A stretch of DNA of 64,000 bases from an uncultured Oscillospiraceae bacterium (GTDB lineage: Bacteria; Bacillota; Clostridia; Oscillospirales; Ruminococcaceae), in the NCBI GenBank assembly GCA_910588145.1, contig CAJUPO010000005.1, forward strand, positions 62,001 through 126,000, given 5' to 3'. The position numbers were made by a program, and so were the translations under genes. Below are positions 7,581-16,534 of this stretch, one piece after another. Numbering within the stretch: the stretch's first letter is position 1; every line of letters starts with the position of its first letter. The notes under the pieces are model-generated. The model was not told where the DNA came from, did not search any database, and was given only the letters and a program-made list of their open reading frames with translations.

Positions 7581-9524
7581 ATGAAAATTAAACAATTTAT
7601 AAGAAAAACTTTTATAGTAATGATAGCTAGTATAATATTTATGAGTTATGATTATAAAGGTTATTCTATTAAGTATGCGGCACAAGATGAAACTAATAAT
7701 GTCCTAACAACAATTACTAAAGATGAGTTTACAGAGTTTCCAGTAAATATTATGGATGAAAATGTAAAAGTATTTAGTGAGTTTGACAGAAATGGTAATA
7801 ATAATGATTTGCTCATTGATGGTGATACTATTATAGTAGTTTTTAAAAAGGAATATAGTGAAATAAACAAGATATGGAAACCAAGTGATTTTAATTTTTC
7901 AAATATTAAATCAGTAGTGGATATTTCAAATATAAATTTTTCTAAAAATGAAATGGCGGATTATTTATCAAATGTTACATATAGACAAATTATACAAGTA
8001 AATCTTAACAAATCAGGTAAAAAAGAAATTAATGATGCTATGGCTTACTTTTCTTCAAGAAATGATGTTAAAAAGGTATTTCCAAATATATTTAATAAAA
8101 GAAATATTAGCAACGATAATTTAAAAGAGAAAAATATTAATACAGCAATTCCTAACGATCCTCTAATTCCCCCTAATTATTGGGCTTTGGCTAATACTCA
8201 AGTATATGATGCTTGGAATGAATATACAACAGGTGATGCTTCTGTTAAAATTGGAGTGATTGATACTGGTGTTAATAATGACGTAGATTTATTGCCTAAT
8301 ATTGAAGTCGGTTACAATGCTTCAAATGATAGCACTATAACTCATAATAATAAAAGCACTCATGGTACAGCTGTAGCTGGTGTAATAGGAGCAAAAGGTA
8401 ATAATGGTGTTGGAGGTGCAGGTGTATGTTGGGATATTGGATTAATTCCATTAAAAGATGAAGATGATAATGGATATAATCAACTTATTTATACTATAAA
8501 ATGTATTAATTATGCTATAAATAATAATATTCCTATATTAAATATGTCATTTTATTTTTTTGGAAATGTTCTTGATGAAGCTATGTCAAATTATCCAGGA
8601 TTAGTAGTGTGTGGATCAGGTAATGACCATTGGGATATAACAGATATTAATTTATCACCAGCTTCGAGTTCTCTTAATAACGTTATTACTGTAGGTTCAT
8701 GTGATAGTACTGATTCACTTACTAATTCATCAAATTATGGAAGAAATGTTGATTTAGTGGCTCCAGGGACATATATAACAGCATATGGTGATGGCAGTTA
8801 TGGCGAAGTTATGGGTACATCAATAGCATCACCATTTGTTGCCGGCGTTGCAGGTTTGATACTTTCAAAGTATCCTGAGATTACACCATTGCAAGTTAAA
8901 GAAGCAATTTTAAAATCTGTAGATAAAATTGATTCATTAAGTGATAAAGTTTTTACTGGTGGACGAATAAATGCTTATAAATCATTAAAATATGTTGAAA
9001 ATTCAAAATATATGCAAATTGCATTTCAAGTTAATCTTCGTTCTAATCCAAAATCTGAATTTGTACATGCAATCGGTTACGAATCTAGTAAAGTTAATTA
9101 TCATAAATTTATACCATGGAATAAAAATATAAATGAAGATTCTGTTAGTATAGCAAATTTTACTAATGATCAAATTAATATTTATTATGAAGGGGACGTT
9201 TTAGCACAGAATACTAAACTTTATACAATTTTATTTGATGTAAATATGAATAATTATAATAATAATGTAAAGCCTTTAGATTTATTTGAATTTATAACTT
9301 TTTGTACTTACTCAGATACATATTCTGCTGTTTTAGGGGATGTAAATAATGATGGTGAAATTAATAGTTTGGATTTGAATCTTATACAACAGTATACAGT
9401 AAACAGTTTTTTACCTTCAAATAATCAAAAAGTTGCAATGGATGTAAATTTAGATGGTAAAATTGATGTATTTGATATTATAACTATTAATAAATATATA
9501 AACAAAATGATCTTACAATTCTAG
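7581..9524 (+). CDS. Secreted S8 subtilisin-like protease with C-terminal dockerin
   Basis: 647 aa. A signal/anchor segment covers residues 5-24; an I9-like propeptide region covers about 80-170. The S8 domain spans about 200-470, with catalytic Asp228 (IGVIDTG), His261 (STHGTAVAG), oxyanion Asn348 (GSGN) and Ser414 (MGTSIASPF). After a 100-aa linker, residues 584-647 form a type I dockerin with two Ca-binding loops (GDVNNDGEINSLD, MDVNLDGKIDVFD), which binds a cohesin on a scaffoldin or the cell surface. All catalytic residues are present. The gene is visibly more AT-rich than the glycolytic genes before it. Substrate unknown; processing or turnover of complex components, or host/dietary protein digestion, are possible. 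Confidence 0.9.
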   Translation: MKIKQFIRKTFIVMIASIIFMSYDYKGYSIKYAAQDETNNVLTTITKDEFTEFPVNIMDENVKVFSEFDRNGNNNDLLIDGDTIIVVFKKEYSEINKIWKPSDFNFSNIKSVVDISNINFSKNEMADYLSNVTYRQIIQVNLNKSGKKEINDAMAYFSSRNDVKKVFPNIFNKRNISNDNLKEKNINTAIPNDPLIPPNYWALANTQVYDAWNEYTTGDASVKIGVIDTGVNNDVDLLPNIEVGYNASNDSTITHNNKSTHGTAVAGVIGAKGNNGVGGAGVCWDIGLIPLKDEDDNGYNQLIYTIKCINYAINNNIPILNMSFYFFGNVLDEAMSNYPGLVVCGSGNDHWDITDINLSPASSSLNNVITVGSCDSTDSLTNSSNYGRNVDLVAPGTYITAYGDGSYGEVMGTSIASPFVAGVAGLILSKYPEITPLQVKEAILKSVDKIDSLSDKVFTGGRINAYKSLKYVENSKYMQIAFQVNLRSNPKSEFVHAIGYESSKVNYHKFIPWNKNINEDSVSIANFTNDQINIYYEGDVLAQNTKLYTILFDVNMNNYNNNVKPLDLFEFITFCTYSDTYSAVLGDVNNDGEINSLDLNLIQQYTVNSFLPSNNQKVAMDVNLDGKIDVFDIITINKYINKMILQF

Positions 9525-9629
9525 AATGCTTTAATTTTTTAGTTTATGTTATAAAGGAGGTGAATATTAACTTAAGTATACCTCATATTATAAAAAGTAA
9601 AATGAAAATTGAGAGGAGAGATTTTATTT

Positions 9630-10460
9630 ATGAAAAAATCGTTAAGAAACATTTTGTCAGTTTTAATGTCAGCAGCGTTATTAAGTAATTTTACACTGCC
9701 AGTAACAGCAAGCATCGATAATTCAGTAAAGAATCAAATTGAATTTATTTCAGAAGTCACACTCCCGGAAACTGCAAAAATTAAAACAGGAGAGACAAGT
9801 ATTATTCAACTGGGTGTTACTCGTGTTAAACCAATGGTTTCAACTGATCCCGATAACTTTGAAGTTGTGTCAGAGGATGAAACAGTATTAAAAATTAAGG
9901 AACTTAATAACGGCACTATTAGTGCAACGGGTATATCCAATGGTAAAACTAATATAGTACTTTCTATTTATAATCTTTCTACTATGGAAAAAATTGAAGA
10001 GTATGTATGTAATGTAGAGGTAAGTGATAGTTTCAGTGACGAAAAAGAGCTTTCAGAAAAAGAAATTCGTATGGTTGCAGGCAAAAAGCATGAGCTTTAC
10101 ATAAATGAATTGTATAACGGTCTGCCTTTTATGGGTGATGTAAAGTGGAGTTCAGCAGATAAATCAGTTGCAATTGTCAATGATTCTGGTATTATTACGG
10201 CGAAATCATTAGGTGAAACATCAGTTAAGGCTGTTATAGATGATGTTGAATATCAGTGCAGTGTATTTGTAGAATGTCTTTTAGGAGATGTTGATAATAA
10301 CGGAGAAATTGATGTTTTTGATGCAGTTAAAATCGCAAGATATTCAGTAGGAACTACAGATTTAGCAGGACTTTCTCTTGATGCAGCAGATTATGATGAC
10401 AATGGTGTAGTTGATGTTTTTGATGCTGTTTCTGTCGCAAGAATAACTGTAGGAAAATAA
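9630..10460 (+). CDS. Secreted Ig-like (BIG2-type) protein with dockerin
   Basis: 276 aa. A signal peptide covers residues 1-29 (ends LPVTAS). Two Ig-like, BIG2-resembling stretches follow, at about 30-130 and 135-215 (VKWSSADKSVAIVNDSGIITA, then SLGETSVKA). A dockerin occupies the last 60 residues with paired motifs GDVDNNGEIDVFDAVKIAR and DYDDNGVVDVFDAVSVAR. It has no enzyme domain, so it is a structural or binding part. An in-frame TTG at 9609 lies before the ribosome site GAGGAGAG; the ATG at 9630 is chosen. It is 105 bp behind the dockerin protease with no terminator between, so the two may be cotranscribed and used on the same cohesin scaffold. Confidence 0.85.
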   Translation: MKKSLRNILSVLMSAALLSNFTLPVTASIDNSVKNQIEFISEVTLPETAKIKTGETSIIQLGVTRVKPMVSTDPDNFEVVSEDETVLKIKELNNGTISATGISNGKTNIVLSIYNLSTMEKIEEYVCNVEVSDSFSDEKELSEKEIRMVAGKKHELYINELYNGLPFMGDVKWSSADKSVAIVNDSGIITAKSLGETSVKAVIDDVEYQCSVFVECLLGDVDNNGEIDVFDAVKIARYSVGTTDLAGLSLDAADYDDNGVVDVFDAVSVARITVGK

Positions 10461-10477
10461 AAATATAAGTAATTTTG

Positions 10478-10515
10478 CAGGTCATGATGTTATATCATGA
10501 CCTGATTTATTTTTG
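10478..10515 (+). terminator. Terminator after dockerin pair
   Basis: An 11-bp perfect stem (CAGGTCATGAT and complement at 10494-10504), 5-nt loop, then ATTTATTTTT. Confidence 0.85.
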
Positions 10516-10700
10516 ATAAAATAACTGTAAATTGTATATATTTATATTTTATACAGATTTTTTTAAACTTCAATGTTAAATATGCCGAAAATGCAAGCAA
10601 TTCATTTTTCTTATATACTTTTTTATTTTGTTATGATATAATGTTAGAAGCATGTAAAAATAAAGAAAAAATTGTGAATCCATTTTTACAGGAGGACATA

Positions 10701-12503
10701 ATGTCTAAAACAGAAATTATTCAAATCGGTATCACAACATTGGGCAGTGTAGCTTTACTGCTTTATGGAATGCACATTCTCGGTGCAGGTCTTGAAAAGA
10801 TATCCGGCGGCAAAATGGAGAAAATTCTTGAGAAGCTTACAAACAACATAATCAAAGCAGTTTTGCTTGGCGCTTTAGTTACAGCCGTAATCCAGAGCTC
10901 AGGTGCAACAACAATAATCGTTGTAGGGCTTGTTAATTCTGGGATTCTTAGGCTAAATTCAGCAGTTGGAATTATAATGGGCGCTAACATCGGTACAACT
11001 GTAACAGGACAAATATTAAGACTTGGTGATCTTGAAAACAATGCCGCTCTTGGTAATATAATGCAGTTTCTTACACCAAAGTATCTTGCTCCAGTTCTTG
11101 CACTTGCCGGAATTGTGATTATTATGGCTTCTAAAAAAGATACTTTAAAAGCTGTCGGTGATATTGGTATGGGCTTGGGCGTTTTGTTTACCGGTATGCT
11201 TCAGCTTACAAATTCTGTTGAACCGCTTTCAGAGCTTGAGGCTTTCAAAAATCTCTTTGCAAGTCTTGAAAATCCTATTCTTGGTATAATCGCAGGAACA
11301 GTGGTTACTGCTCTGCTTCAGAGTTCTTCTGCGTCAGTGGGAATCCTTCAGGCTATTTCAACGACGGGTGTTTTGAAGTTTTCAGCAGCATTCCCTATTA
11401 TAATGGGACAAAATATCGGAACCTGTTCAACATCAATTATTTCAAGCTTTGGCGCAAGTAAAAATGCCAAGAGAACGGCTATGGTTCATTTCTATTTTAA
11501 TTTTATAGGAACTGTTTTATTCTTGGTTATTATTTATGCCCTTAAGGCAGCCGGAGTACTTACTTTCTGGAATAATACCATGGATATGGGGTCAATTGCC
11601 AATTTCCATACGTTTTTTAATATTATTGTAACTGTTGTGTTTATTCCTTTTCATTCTATGCTTGAAAAACTTGCGGTTGCAACCATTAGATCTAAAAATA
11701 ATGACGAAGATGATCTTATTTCAGATTCAGCAGAAAATATGCTTGATCCGAGATTTTTGAAATCTCCTTCATTAGCTATTCAGCATGCTAATAATGCGGT
11801 AGCTTACATGGGAAATCTGGCAAAGTATAATTTTAATGCAAGCTGCGGTTTGTATAAAAATTATGACCAGAAATTCATTGATAAGATAAAAGAATATGAA
11901 GATATAATTGATAAAACAGAGGACAAGCTAAATTCGTATCTTGTAAAAATTACTGACTGCGAATTAAATGCTGTTGAGAGTAAGGCAGTTACATCACTTT
12001 TGCATTTGATAACTGATTTTGAAAGAATCGGTGATTATTCATTTAATATTATGGAACGTGCTGAGGTTATGCGTGAAAAGGATATCATGCTGTCTGAAAG
12101 TGCAGTAAAGGATCTTGATTTTATTGCTGGAGCAGTTACAGAAATTATTGATATGGCAATAGCGGCAGTGGAATATGACGATTATAAAACTGCAACAGAT
12201 ATTGAACCTCTTGAGGAAACCATTGACCATCTTGAATATGAACTTAAAAACAGGCATATTAACCGCTTGAAAAATGGCAGCTGTGCAATCGACAGAGGTG
12301 TTTATTTTCTTGACATGCTGTCAGATATAGAACGCATAGCCGATCATTGTTCTAACGTAGGGGTTCATGTACTGCGCCGTAATCAGACAAAGTACAGTAT
12401 AAATCATCATGAATATATTGATAATATTCATAAGGGAGAGTCACCGGAGTATATGAATGCGCTGAAAAAATTCAGTGAAAAGTATGCTCTTTCTGAATCC
12501 TGA
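10701..12503 (+). CDS. Na+/phosphate cotransporter family protein with PhoU-like domain
   Basis: 600 aa membrane protein of the NptA/SLC34-like family. The N-terminal half (to about 345) is multi-spanning and carries the two inverted QSS motifs that form the substrate site: VIQSSGATTIIV and LLQSSSASVGIL. Residues about 375-590 form a soluble, helical PhoU-like domain (TSLLHLITDFERIGDYSFNI, MLSDIERIADHCSNV). It imports phosphate or related anions, the tail probably regulatory. An ATG at 10641 overlaps a TATAAT box (10637-10642) and lacks a ribosome site; AGGAGGA lies 4 bases before the ATG at 10701, which is the chosen start. Monocistronic. Confidence 0.9.
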   Translation: MSKTEIIQIGITTLGSVALLLYGMHILGAGLEKISGGKMEKILEKLTNNIIKAVLLGALVTAVIQSSGATTIIVVGLVNSGILRLNSAVGIIMGANIGTTVTGQILRLGDLENNAALGNIMQFLTPKYLAPVLALAGIVIIMASKKDTLKAVGDIGMGLGVLFTGMLQLTNSVEPLSELEAFKNLFASLENPILGIIAGTVVTALLQSSSASVGILQAISTTGVLKFSAAFPIIMGQNIGTCSTSIISSFGASKNAKRTAMVHFYFNFIGTVLFLVIIYALKAAGVLTFWNNTMDMGSIANFHTFFNIIVTVVFIPFHSMLEKLAVATIRSKNNDEDDLISDSAENMLDPRFLKSPSLAIQHANNAVAYMGNLAKYNFNASCGLYKNYDQKFIDKIKEYEDIIDKTEDKLNSYLVKITDCELNAVESKAVTSLLHLITDFERIGDYSFNIMERAEVMREKDIMLSESAVKDLDFIAGAVTEIIDMAIAAVEYDDYKTATDIEPLEETIDHLEYELKNRHINRLKNGSCAIDRGVYFLDMLSDIERIADHCSNVGVHVLRRNQTKYSINHHEYIDNIHKGESPEYMNALKKFSEKYALSES

Positions 12504-12511
12504 CAAAATAA

Positions 12512-12535
12512 AAGCCGCAGATAAACTGCGGTTTT
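12512..12535. terminator. Shared terminator of convergent genes
   Basis: Stem AAGCCGCAG / CTGCGGTTT (one G-T pair) with 5-nt loop lies between the convergent transporter and deaminase genes, with A-run on one side and T-run on the other. Confidence 0.7.
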
Positions 12536-12544
12536 AATTTTACA

Positions 12545-13033
12545 TCAGTATCCGGTTTCATTGATTATGGATTCATCGCTGTTGATCCACTCAGAAACTT
12601 CGATGATTTTATATTCATTTTTAGTTTTTCTAACAATAGCCTTTTCAATTCCGGCATTGATGATAAATCTTTTGCACATTAAACATGGTTCGATTTCACC
12701 GTCAATTTCACCTGTTTTCGCGTCTTTGCACGCAAGATAAATAACAGAGCCTATTAAATCTGACCTTGAGGCTGATATAATGGCATTTTGTTCAGCGTGT
12801 ACTGAACGGCAAAGCTCATAGCGCTGTCCCTTAGGGATTTTAAGTGTATCCCTAATACAGCTTCCCATGTCTGAACAGTTTAATCGACCTCGGGGAGCGC
12901 CATTGTATCCGGTAGAAATAATTTCGTCGTTTTTGACGATTATAGCACCGAAATTTCGTCTGATACAGGTACTGCGTTCAAGAACCGTTTCAGCTATATC
13001 AAGGTAATAATTTATTTTATCTCTTCTTTTCAA
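12545..13033 (-). CDS. dCMP/cytidine deaminase family protein (ComEB-like)
   Basis: 162 aa zinc deaminase. Zinc-site motifs HAEQNAI and PCLMCKRF are intact, preceded by GAIIVKNDEIISTGYNGAPRG. This dCMP deaminase/ComEB group makes dUMP for thymidylate synthesis. Start choice: a long N-terminal extension to 13138 is hydrophobic and unlike the family. GGAGG lies directly against an ATG at 13039, too close, but 7 bases before a TTG at 13033, giving MKRRDKINYYLDIAETV, which fits homologues. ATG 13039 remains possible. Confidence 0.85.
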   Translation of the reverse strand: MKRRDKINYYLDIAETVLERSTCIRRNFGAIIVKNDEIISTGYNGAPRGRLNCSDMGSCIRDTLKIPKGQRYELCRSVHAEQNAIISASRSDLIGSVIYLACKDAKTGEIDGEIEPCLMCKRFIINAGIEKAIVRKTKNEYKIIEVSEWINSDESIINETGY

Positions 13034-13061
13034 AGTCATTCCTCCAGAATATTTTTCTTTA

Positions 13062-13090
13062 ATTATATATAATTTTGAGGAATTATGCAA
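13062..13090 (-). promoter_or_regulatory. Promoter of deaminase gene
   Basis: Minus strand TTGCAT (13085-13090), 17-bp spacer, TATAAT (13062-13067), about 29 bp before the start. Confidence 0.65.
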
Positions 13091-13122
13091 TACTTTAAAT
13101 AAAAAAATAAAAGGAAGTATAA

Positions 13123-13983
13123 ATGAAAAATTTAACAAATATAAATATAATAAAAGAGCTTCTTGAAAAATATGGATTTAAGTTTTCAAAAAGTCTTGGG
13201 CAAAATTTTCTAATAAATCCTTCGGTTTGTCCCAAAATTGCGGAATTGGGAAAAGCTGAAGAAGGTTATGGAATCCTGGAAATAGGAACAGGTTTTGGAA
13301 CCCTAACAGCAGAACTTGCCAAAAGAGCAGATAAAGTGACAGCAGTGGAAATCGATAGCAGACTTCTTCCGGTTCTCGAAGAAACTTTAAGCGATTTTAA
13401 TAATATAAATGTTATCAATGATGATATTATGAAGGTGAATATTAAAGAACTTATTGACAGAGAATTTTCTGGAATGAAAAAGGCTGTATGTGCAAATCTT
13501 CCTTATTATATAACGTCGCCTGTGATTATGTATCTGCTTGAAAGTGAAATTGACGTTGATGCCATAACGGTCATGGTTCAAAAAGAAGCGGCTCAGAGAT
13601 TATGCGCGGAAGTAGGAACAAGAGAAGCAGGAGCAATTACCGCAGCAGTAAGATATTACGGAGAAGCGGAAATGCTTTTTCAGGTTTCAAGGGGAAGCTT
13701 TATGCCGGCGCCAAATGTGGATTCTGCTGTTATTCAGATACGTCCGGCAGATACAATAAAGCAATTGGTTGAAGATAAAGATATATTTTTTAAGGTAATA
13801 AAAAGCGGTTTTTCACAGAGACGAAAAACTATGGCAAATTCACTTTCTTCGCTGCTGGGAGTATCAAAAGAGAATTTATATAACATATTTGATGAAATGG
13901 GAATTACAAGAACAGTCAGAATAGAACAGCTTTCTATTGAACAATTAGCAGAGTTCTCCAATATACTAAAAAGTCTTATGTAA
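13123..13983 (+). CDS. rsmA: 16S rRNA adenine(1518/1519) N6-dimethyltransferase
   Basis: 286 aa KsgA/RsmA. It dimethylates two adjacent adenosines in helix 45 of 16S rRNA late in 30S assembly, using S-adenosylmethionine. Motifs: SLGQNFLINPSV, ILEIGTGFGTLT (SAM site), VEID and the catalytic NLPYYITSPV; the C-terminal helical domain starts near 200. The start follows AAAGGAAG. It precedes spoIIE by 133 bp, a region with no clear hairpin or ORF. Confidence 0.96.
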   Translation: MKNLTNINIIKELLEKYGFKFSKSLGQNFLINPSVCPKIAELGKAEEGYGILEIGTGFGTLTAELAKRADKVTAVEIDSRLLPVLEETLSDFNNINVINDDIMKVNIKELIDREFSGMKKAVCANLPYYITSPVIMYLLESEIDVDAITVMVQKEAAQRLCAEVGTREAGAITAAVRYYGEAEMLFQVSRGSFMPAPNVDSAVIQIRPADTIKQLVEDKDIFFKVIKSGFSQRRKTMANSLSSLLGVSKENLYNIFDEMGITRTVRIEQLSIEQLAEFSNILKSLM

Positions 13984-14116
13984 ACGCATAATTTTGAATT
14001 TCATTTACTTTTATTCATAAATACCCCGCTTATATATGACATTTATTTTTTTGTCCATGCTATATAATTATATGGAATACTGCAGAAGCAGTAAATAATA
14101 ATGGCAGGTGTGACAG

Positions 14117-16381
14117 ATGTTAAAAGAAATGATACTTGAGAAAGACAGGCAATGGGGCGGAATATTGTCAGCAGCAGGAACAGCGTTGCTTTCTGCACTG
14201 CTTTCGTATTCAACAGCAGACTCATGGGCGGCTTCTGTAAATTGTGCGGCTGCTGCCGCTGCGCCGCCGGTATGTTCGGCAGCTGTTCTTGTGGGGAGCA
14301 TAGCGGCATATCTTATTACGGGAACAGTTCTGAAGCAGGGAATGATAATATGTTCGCTGATTCTTATTGCTGCAGGAAAATGGATTATCAGCAACACAGA
14401 CAGCGGTAAAAATTCAGCCTTTATAGCTATGCTCAGCATGGCGTTTTCTTCAGCAGTCTTTGGTCTGATAATGGAACACAGTGCCGTTAATTTTATAATA
14501 TATCTGATCGTGTCGGCTGTTATGAGCGCTGCGGCGTATTTTATTTATGAATCGTTTGGGATTCTGAAATCAGGAAAGCCGCTTGAATATGATGGAAATG
14601 TGGCGGCTTCATTAACCATTGTTTATTTAATTATTATAACTTCTCTCAGCGGTTTATCATTTTTTGTACTTAATATAGGAAGAATTGTATCTTCATTTGC
14701 GGTTCTCACTGCCGCCAGAAGATTCAGATATACCGGAGGCTCAGTCTGCGGTATTCTTTCCATGACGGCTGTATTCATATGCTCTTCGGAACTTGGGATA
14801 CATACAGTATTTTTAGGGATTGCCGGATTTGCAGCCGGCTTTGTTTCTGATTATTGCAGAATTACTTCATCTGCGGTATTTCTTGCAGTAAATTTCTGCG
14901 GTCAGCTCATTTTCGGCATGGATGACGCATCTTTCTGTATGCAAGCGGACGCAGTTATTGGTTGTCTGATATTTATGATTTTGCCGGAAAGAATACTTAT
15001 GAATGGTAATCTTCTTGCAGATAAAATTTCTGAACCAGGCGGCGAGAAACTGGTTAATGCCAGAATGGAATTTGCAGCAGGAGCTTTAGTTGACGTCAGA
15101 AAAAATGTTGAGGATATAATAAAGGCTCTTGAAAGTAAATCTGTTTCATACAGCAATGTAGAAAAGGTCAGTGAAAATGTATGCGGAAAATGCCGAAATA
15201 AGCTTATTTGCTGGGAAAATAATTTTGAAAGAACAAATGCTGATTTTATAAAGCTTGATAAGCAAAGCAGTCCGGATACAGAGCATTTTCCTATCGGTCT
15301 TTCAGAATGCATTCATAAGGATGAAATTGCGGCAGGATTTGCAAGGTGCAGAAAAGAGGAAGCAGTCAGCAAAATGATGGCAGTGCGCCTAAATGAAAGC
15401 AGAAGTATACTTTTTTCGCAAATGGAGATTACAGAAAGTATAATTTCTTCAATGTCAGATAGAATGCATTTTAGTTACAGTAAAAATATGACAAAGCTTT
15501 TATGCTCATGTCTTGATAAATATAACTGTAAATTCAGTACTGCCATAGCTTATTATAATAAATTCAGTAAGCTTATTCTGGAAATATACATATCAAATAA
15601 GTTGGATATTAATGCTGAAGAACTTGCTGAACAGGTATCATTTGAAATAAATATACCGCTGGAAGTGTCTGATGTATTTAATTCCGGAAATGAAACCAGA
15701 ATAAGAATGAACCAGACGCCTAAGTATGAAATTGAGTATTGTTCATCACAATACAGCGCTAAAAGCAGTGAACCATCAGGCGATAGCTGCGGATTTTTTT
15801 ATGATGGATTGGGAAATGCATTTATTTATATTTCAGACGGAATGGGTACAGGAAAACAGGCTGCGGTAGATTCGGCAATTGTATCAAATTTATTTAAACG
15901 GCTTATAAAATCCGGCATTGACTGTGAATCAGCATTAAAAATGATAAATTCAATAATGCTTGCAAAGTCAGATGAAGAGAGCTTTGCTACTCTTGACATT
16001 TGCAGAATAGACCTTGAAACGGGGGATCTTACAATGTTCAAGACGGGGGCAGCGTCAACAATTATCAGATATGATGACGCAGTTATGATGTTTAATGCTC
16101 CGTCTTATCCAATTGGCATTATTCCCGAAATGCAGATTTACACAAAGAAATGCTGTTTCGGCGAAGGGAATACTATTATTATGCTATCTGACGGTGTAGA
16201 TGAGTCACTTTATCTTTATATTAAGGAACAGCTTTTAAATAATCCTGATCTTGAACAGATTACAGAAAATATTTGTTCAGGGGCAAGAAAAAAAGCGTCG
16301 GATGTAAATCGTGACGATATAACTGTATCGGGAGTAAGATTAATGCTGAGGGAAAATATTAAACATATGAATTATGCATAA
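14117..16381 (+). CDS. spoIIE: Stage II sporulation protein E (SpoIIE phosphatase)
   Basis: 754 aa. Residues about 15-300 are a multi-spanning membrane region (some ten hydrophobic segments). A central region (about 300-520) has a Cys cluster (VCGKCRNKLICWE). The C-terminal PP2C-type phosphatase (about 535-745) has ISDGMGTGKQA and MLSDGVDES, which hold the metal-binding Asp residues. In Bacillus, SpoIIE sits at the polar septum and dephosphorylates SpoIIAA to release sigma-F in the forespore. Slightly shorter than the Bacillus protein (827 aa). Strong evidence that the organism has an endospore programme, together with YunB at 42.2 kb. Confidence 0.93.
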   Translation: MLKEMILEKDRQWGGILSAAGTALLSALLSYSTADSWAASVNCAAAAAAPPVCSAAVLVGSIAAYLITGTVLKQGMIICSLILIAAGKWIISNTDSGKNSAFIAMLSMAFSSAVFGLIMEHSAVNFIIYLIVSAVMSAAAYFIYESFGILKSGKPLEYDGNVAASLTIVYLIIITSLSGLSFFVLNIGRIVSSFAVLTAARRFRYTGGSVCGILSMTAVFICSSELGIHTVFLGIAGFAAGFVSDYCRITSSAVFLAVNFCGQLIFGMDDASFCMQADAVIGCLIFMILPERILMNGNLLADKISEPGGEKLVNARMEFAAGALVDVRKNVEDIIKALESKSVSYSNVEKVSENVCGKCRNKLICWENNFERTNADFIKLDKQSSPDTEHFPIGLSECIHKDEIAAGFARCRKEEAVSKMMAVRLNESRSILFSQMEITESIISSMSDRMHFSYSKNMTKLLCSCLDKYNCKFSTAIAYYNKFSKLILEIYISNKLDINAEELAEQVSFEINIPLEVSDVFNSGNETRIRMNQTPKYEIEYCSSQYSAKSSEPSGDSCGFFYDGLGNAFIYISDGMGTGKQAAVDSAIVSNLFKRLIKSGIDCESALKMINSIMLAKSDEESFATLDICRIDLETGDLTMFKTGAASTIIRYDDAVMMFNAPSYPIGIIPEMQIYTKKCCFGEGNTIIMLSDGVDESLYLYIKEQLLNNPDLEQITENICSGARKKASDVNRDDITVSGVRLMLRENIKHMNYA

Positions 16382-16482
16382 ATTTGATAAGGAAATAAAA
16401 GTGGTTTTTGACATATTAGACTAAAATGAATAATAAAAACTATATAAATTTTATGAAATTTATTTAAGTTGTTATAAAACCC

Positions 16483-16511
16483 TTGAATACTTTACTGAAT
16501 AATGTTAAAAT
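16483..16511 (+). promoter_or_regulatory. Promoter of glycogen operon
   Basis: TTGAAT (16483-16488), 17-bp spacer, TAAAAT (16506-16511), 23 bp before glgB. A second candidate upstream, TTGACA (16408-16413) with TAATAA 17 bp later, may be an additional start. Confidence 0.6.
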
Positions 16512-16534
16512 ATATGTAATAAGGAGGGATTTCA

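Noticed and set aside
10641..10700. Upstream ATG of the Na/phosphate transporter
   Set aside because: It overlaps a TATAAT box and has no ribosome site, while AGGAGGA precedes 10701.
14043..14439. Minus-strand ORFs opposite the spoIIE start
   Set aside because: Shadow frames of the Ala-rich membrane region; no ribosome site and no recognisable family.
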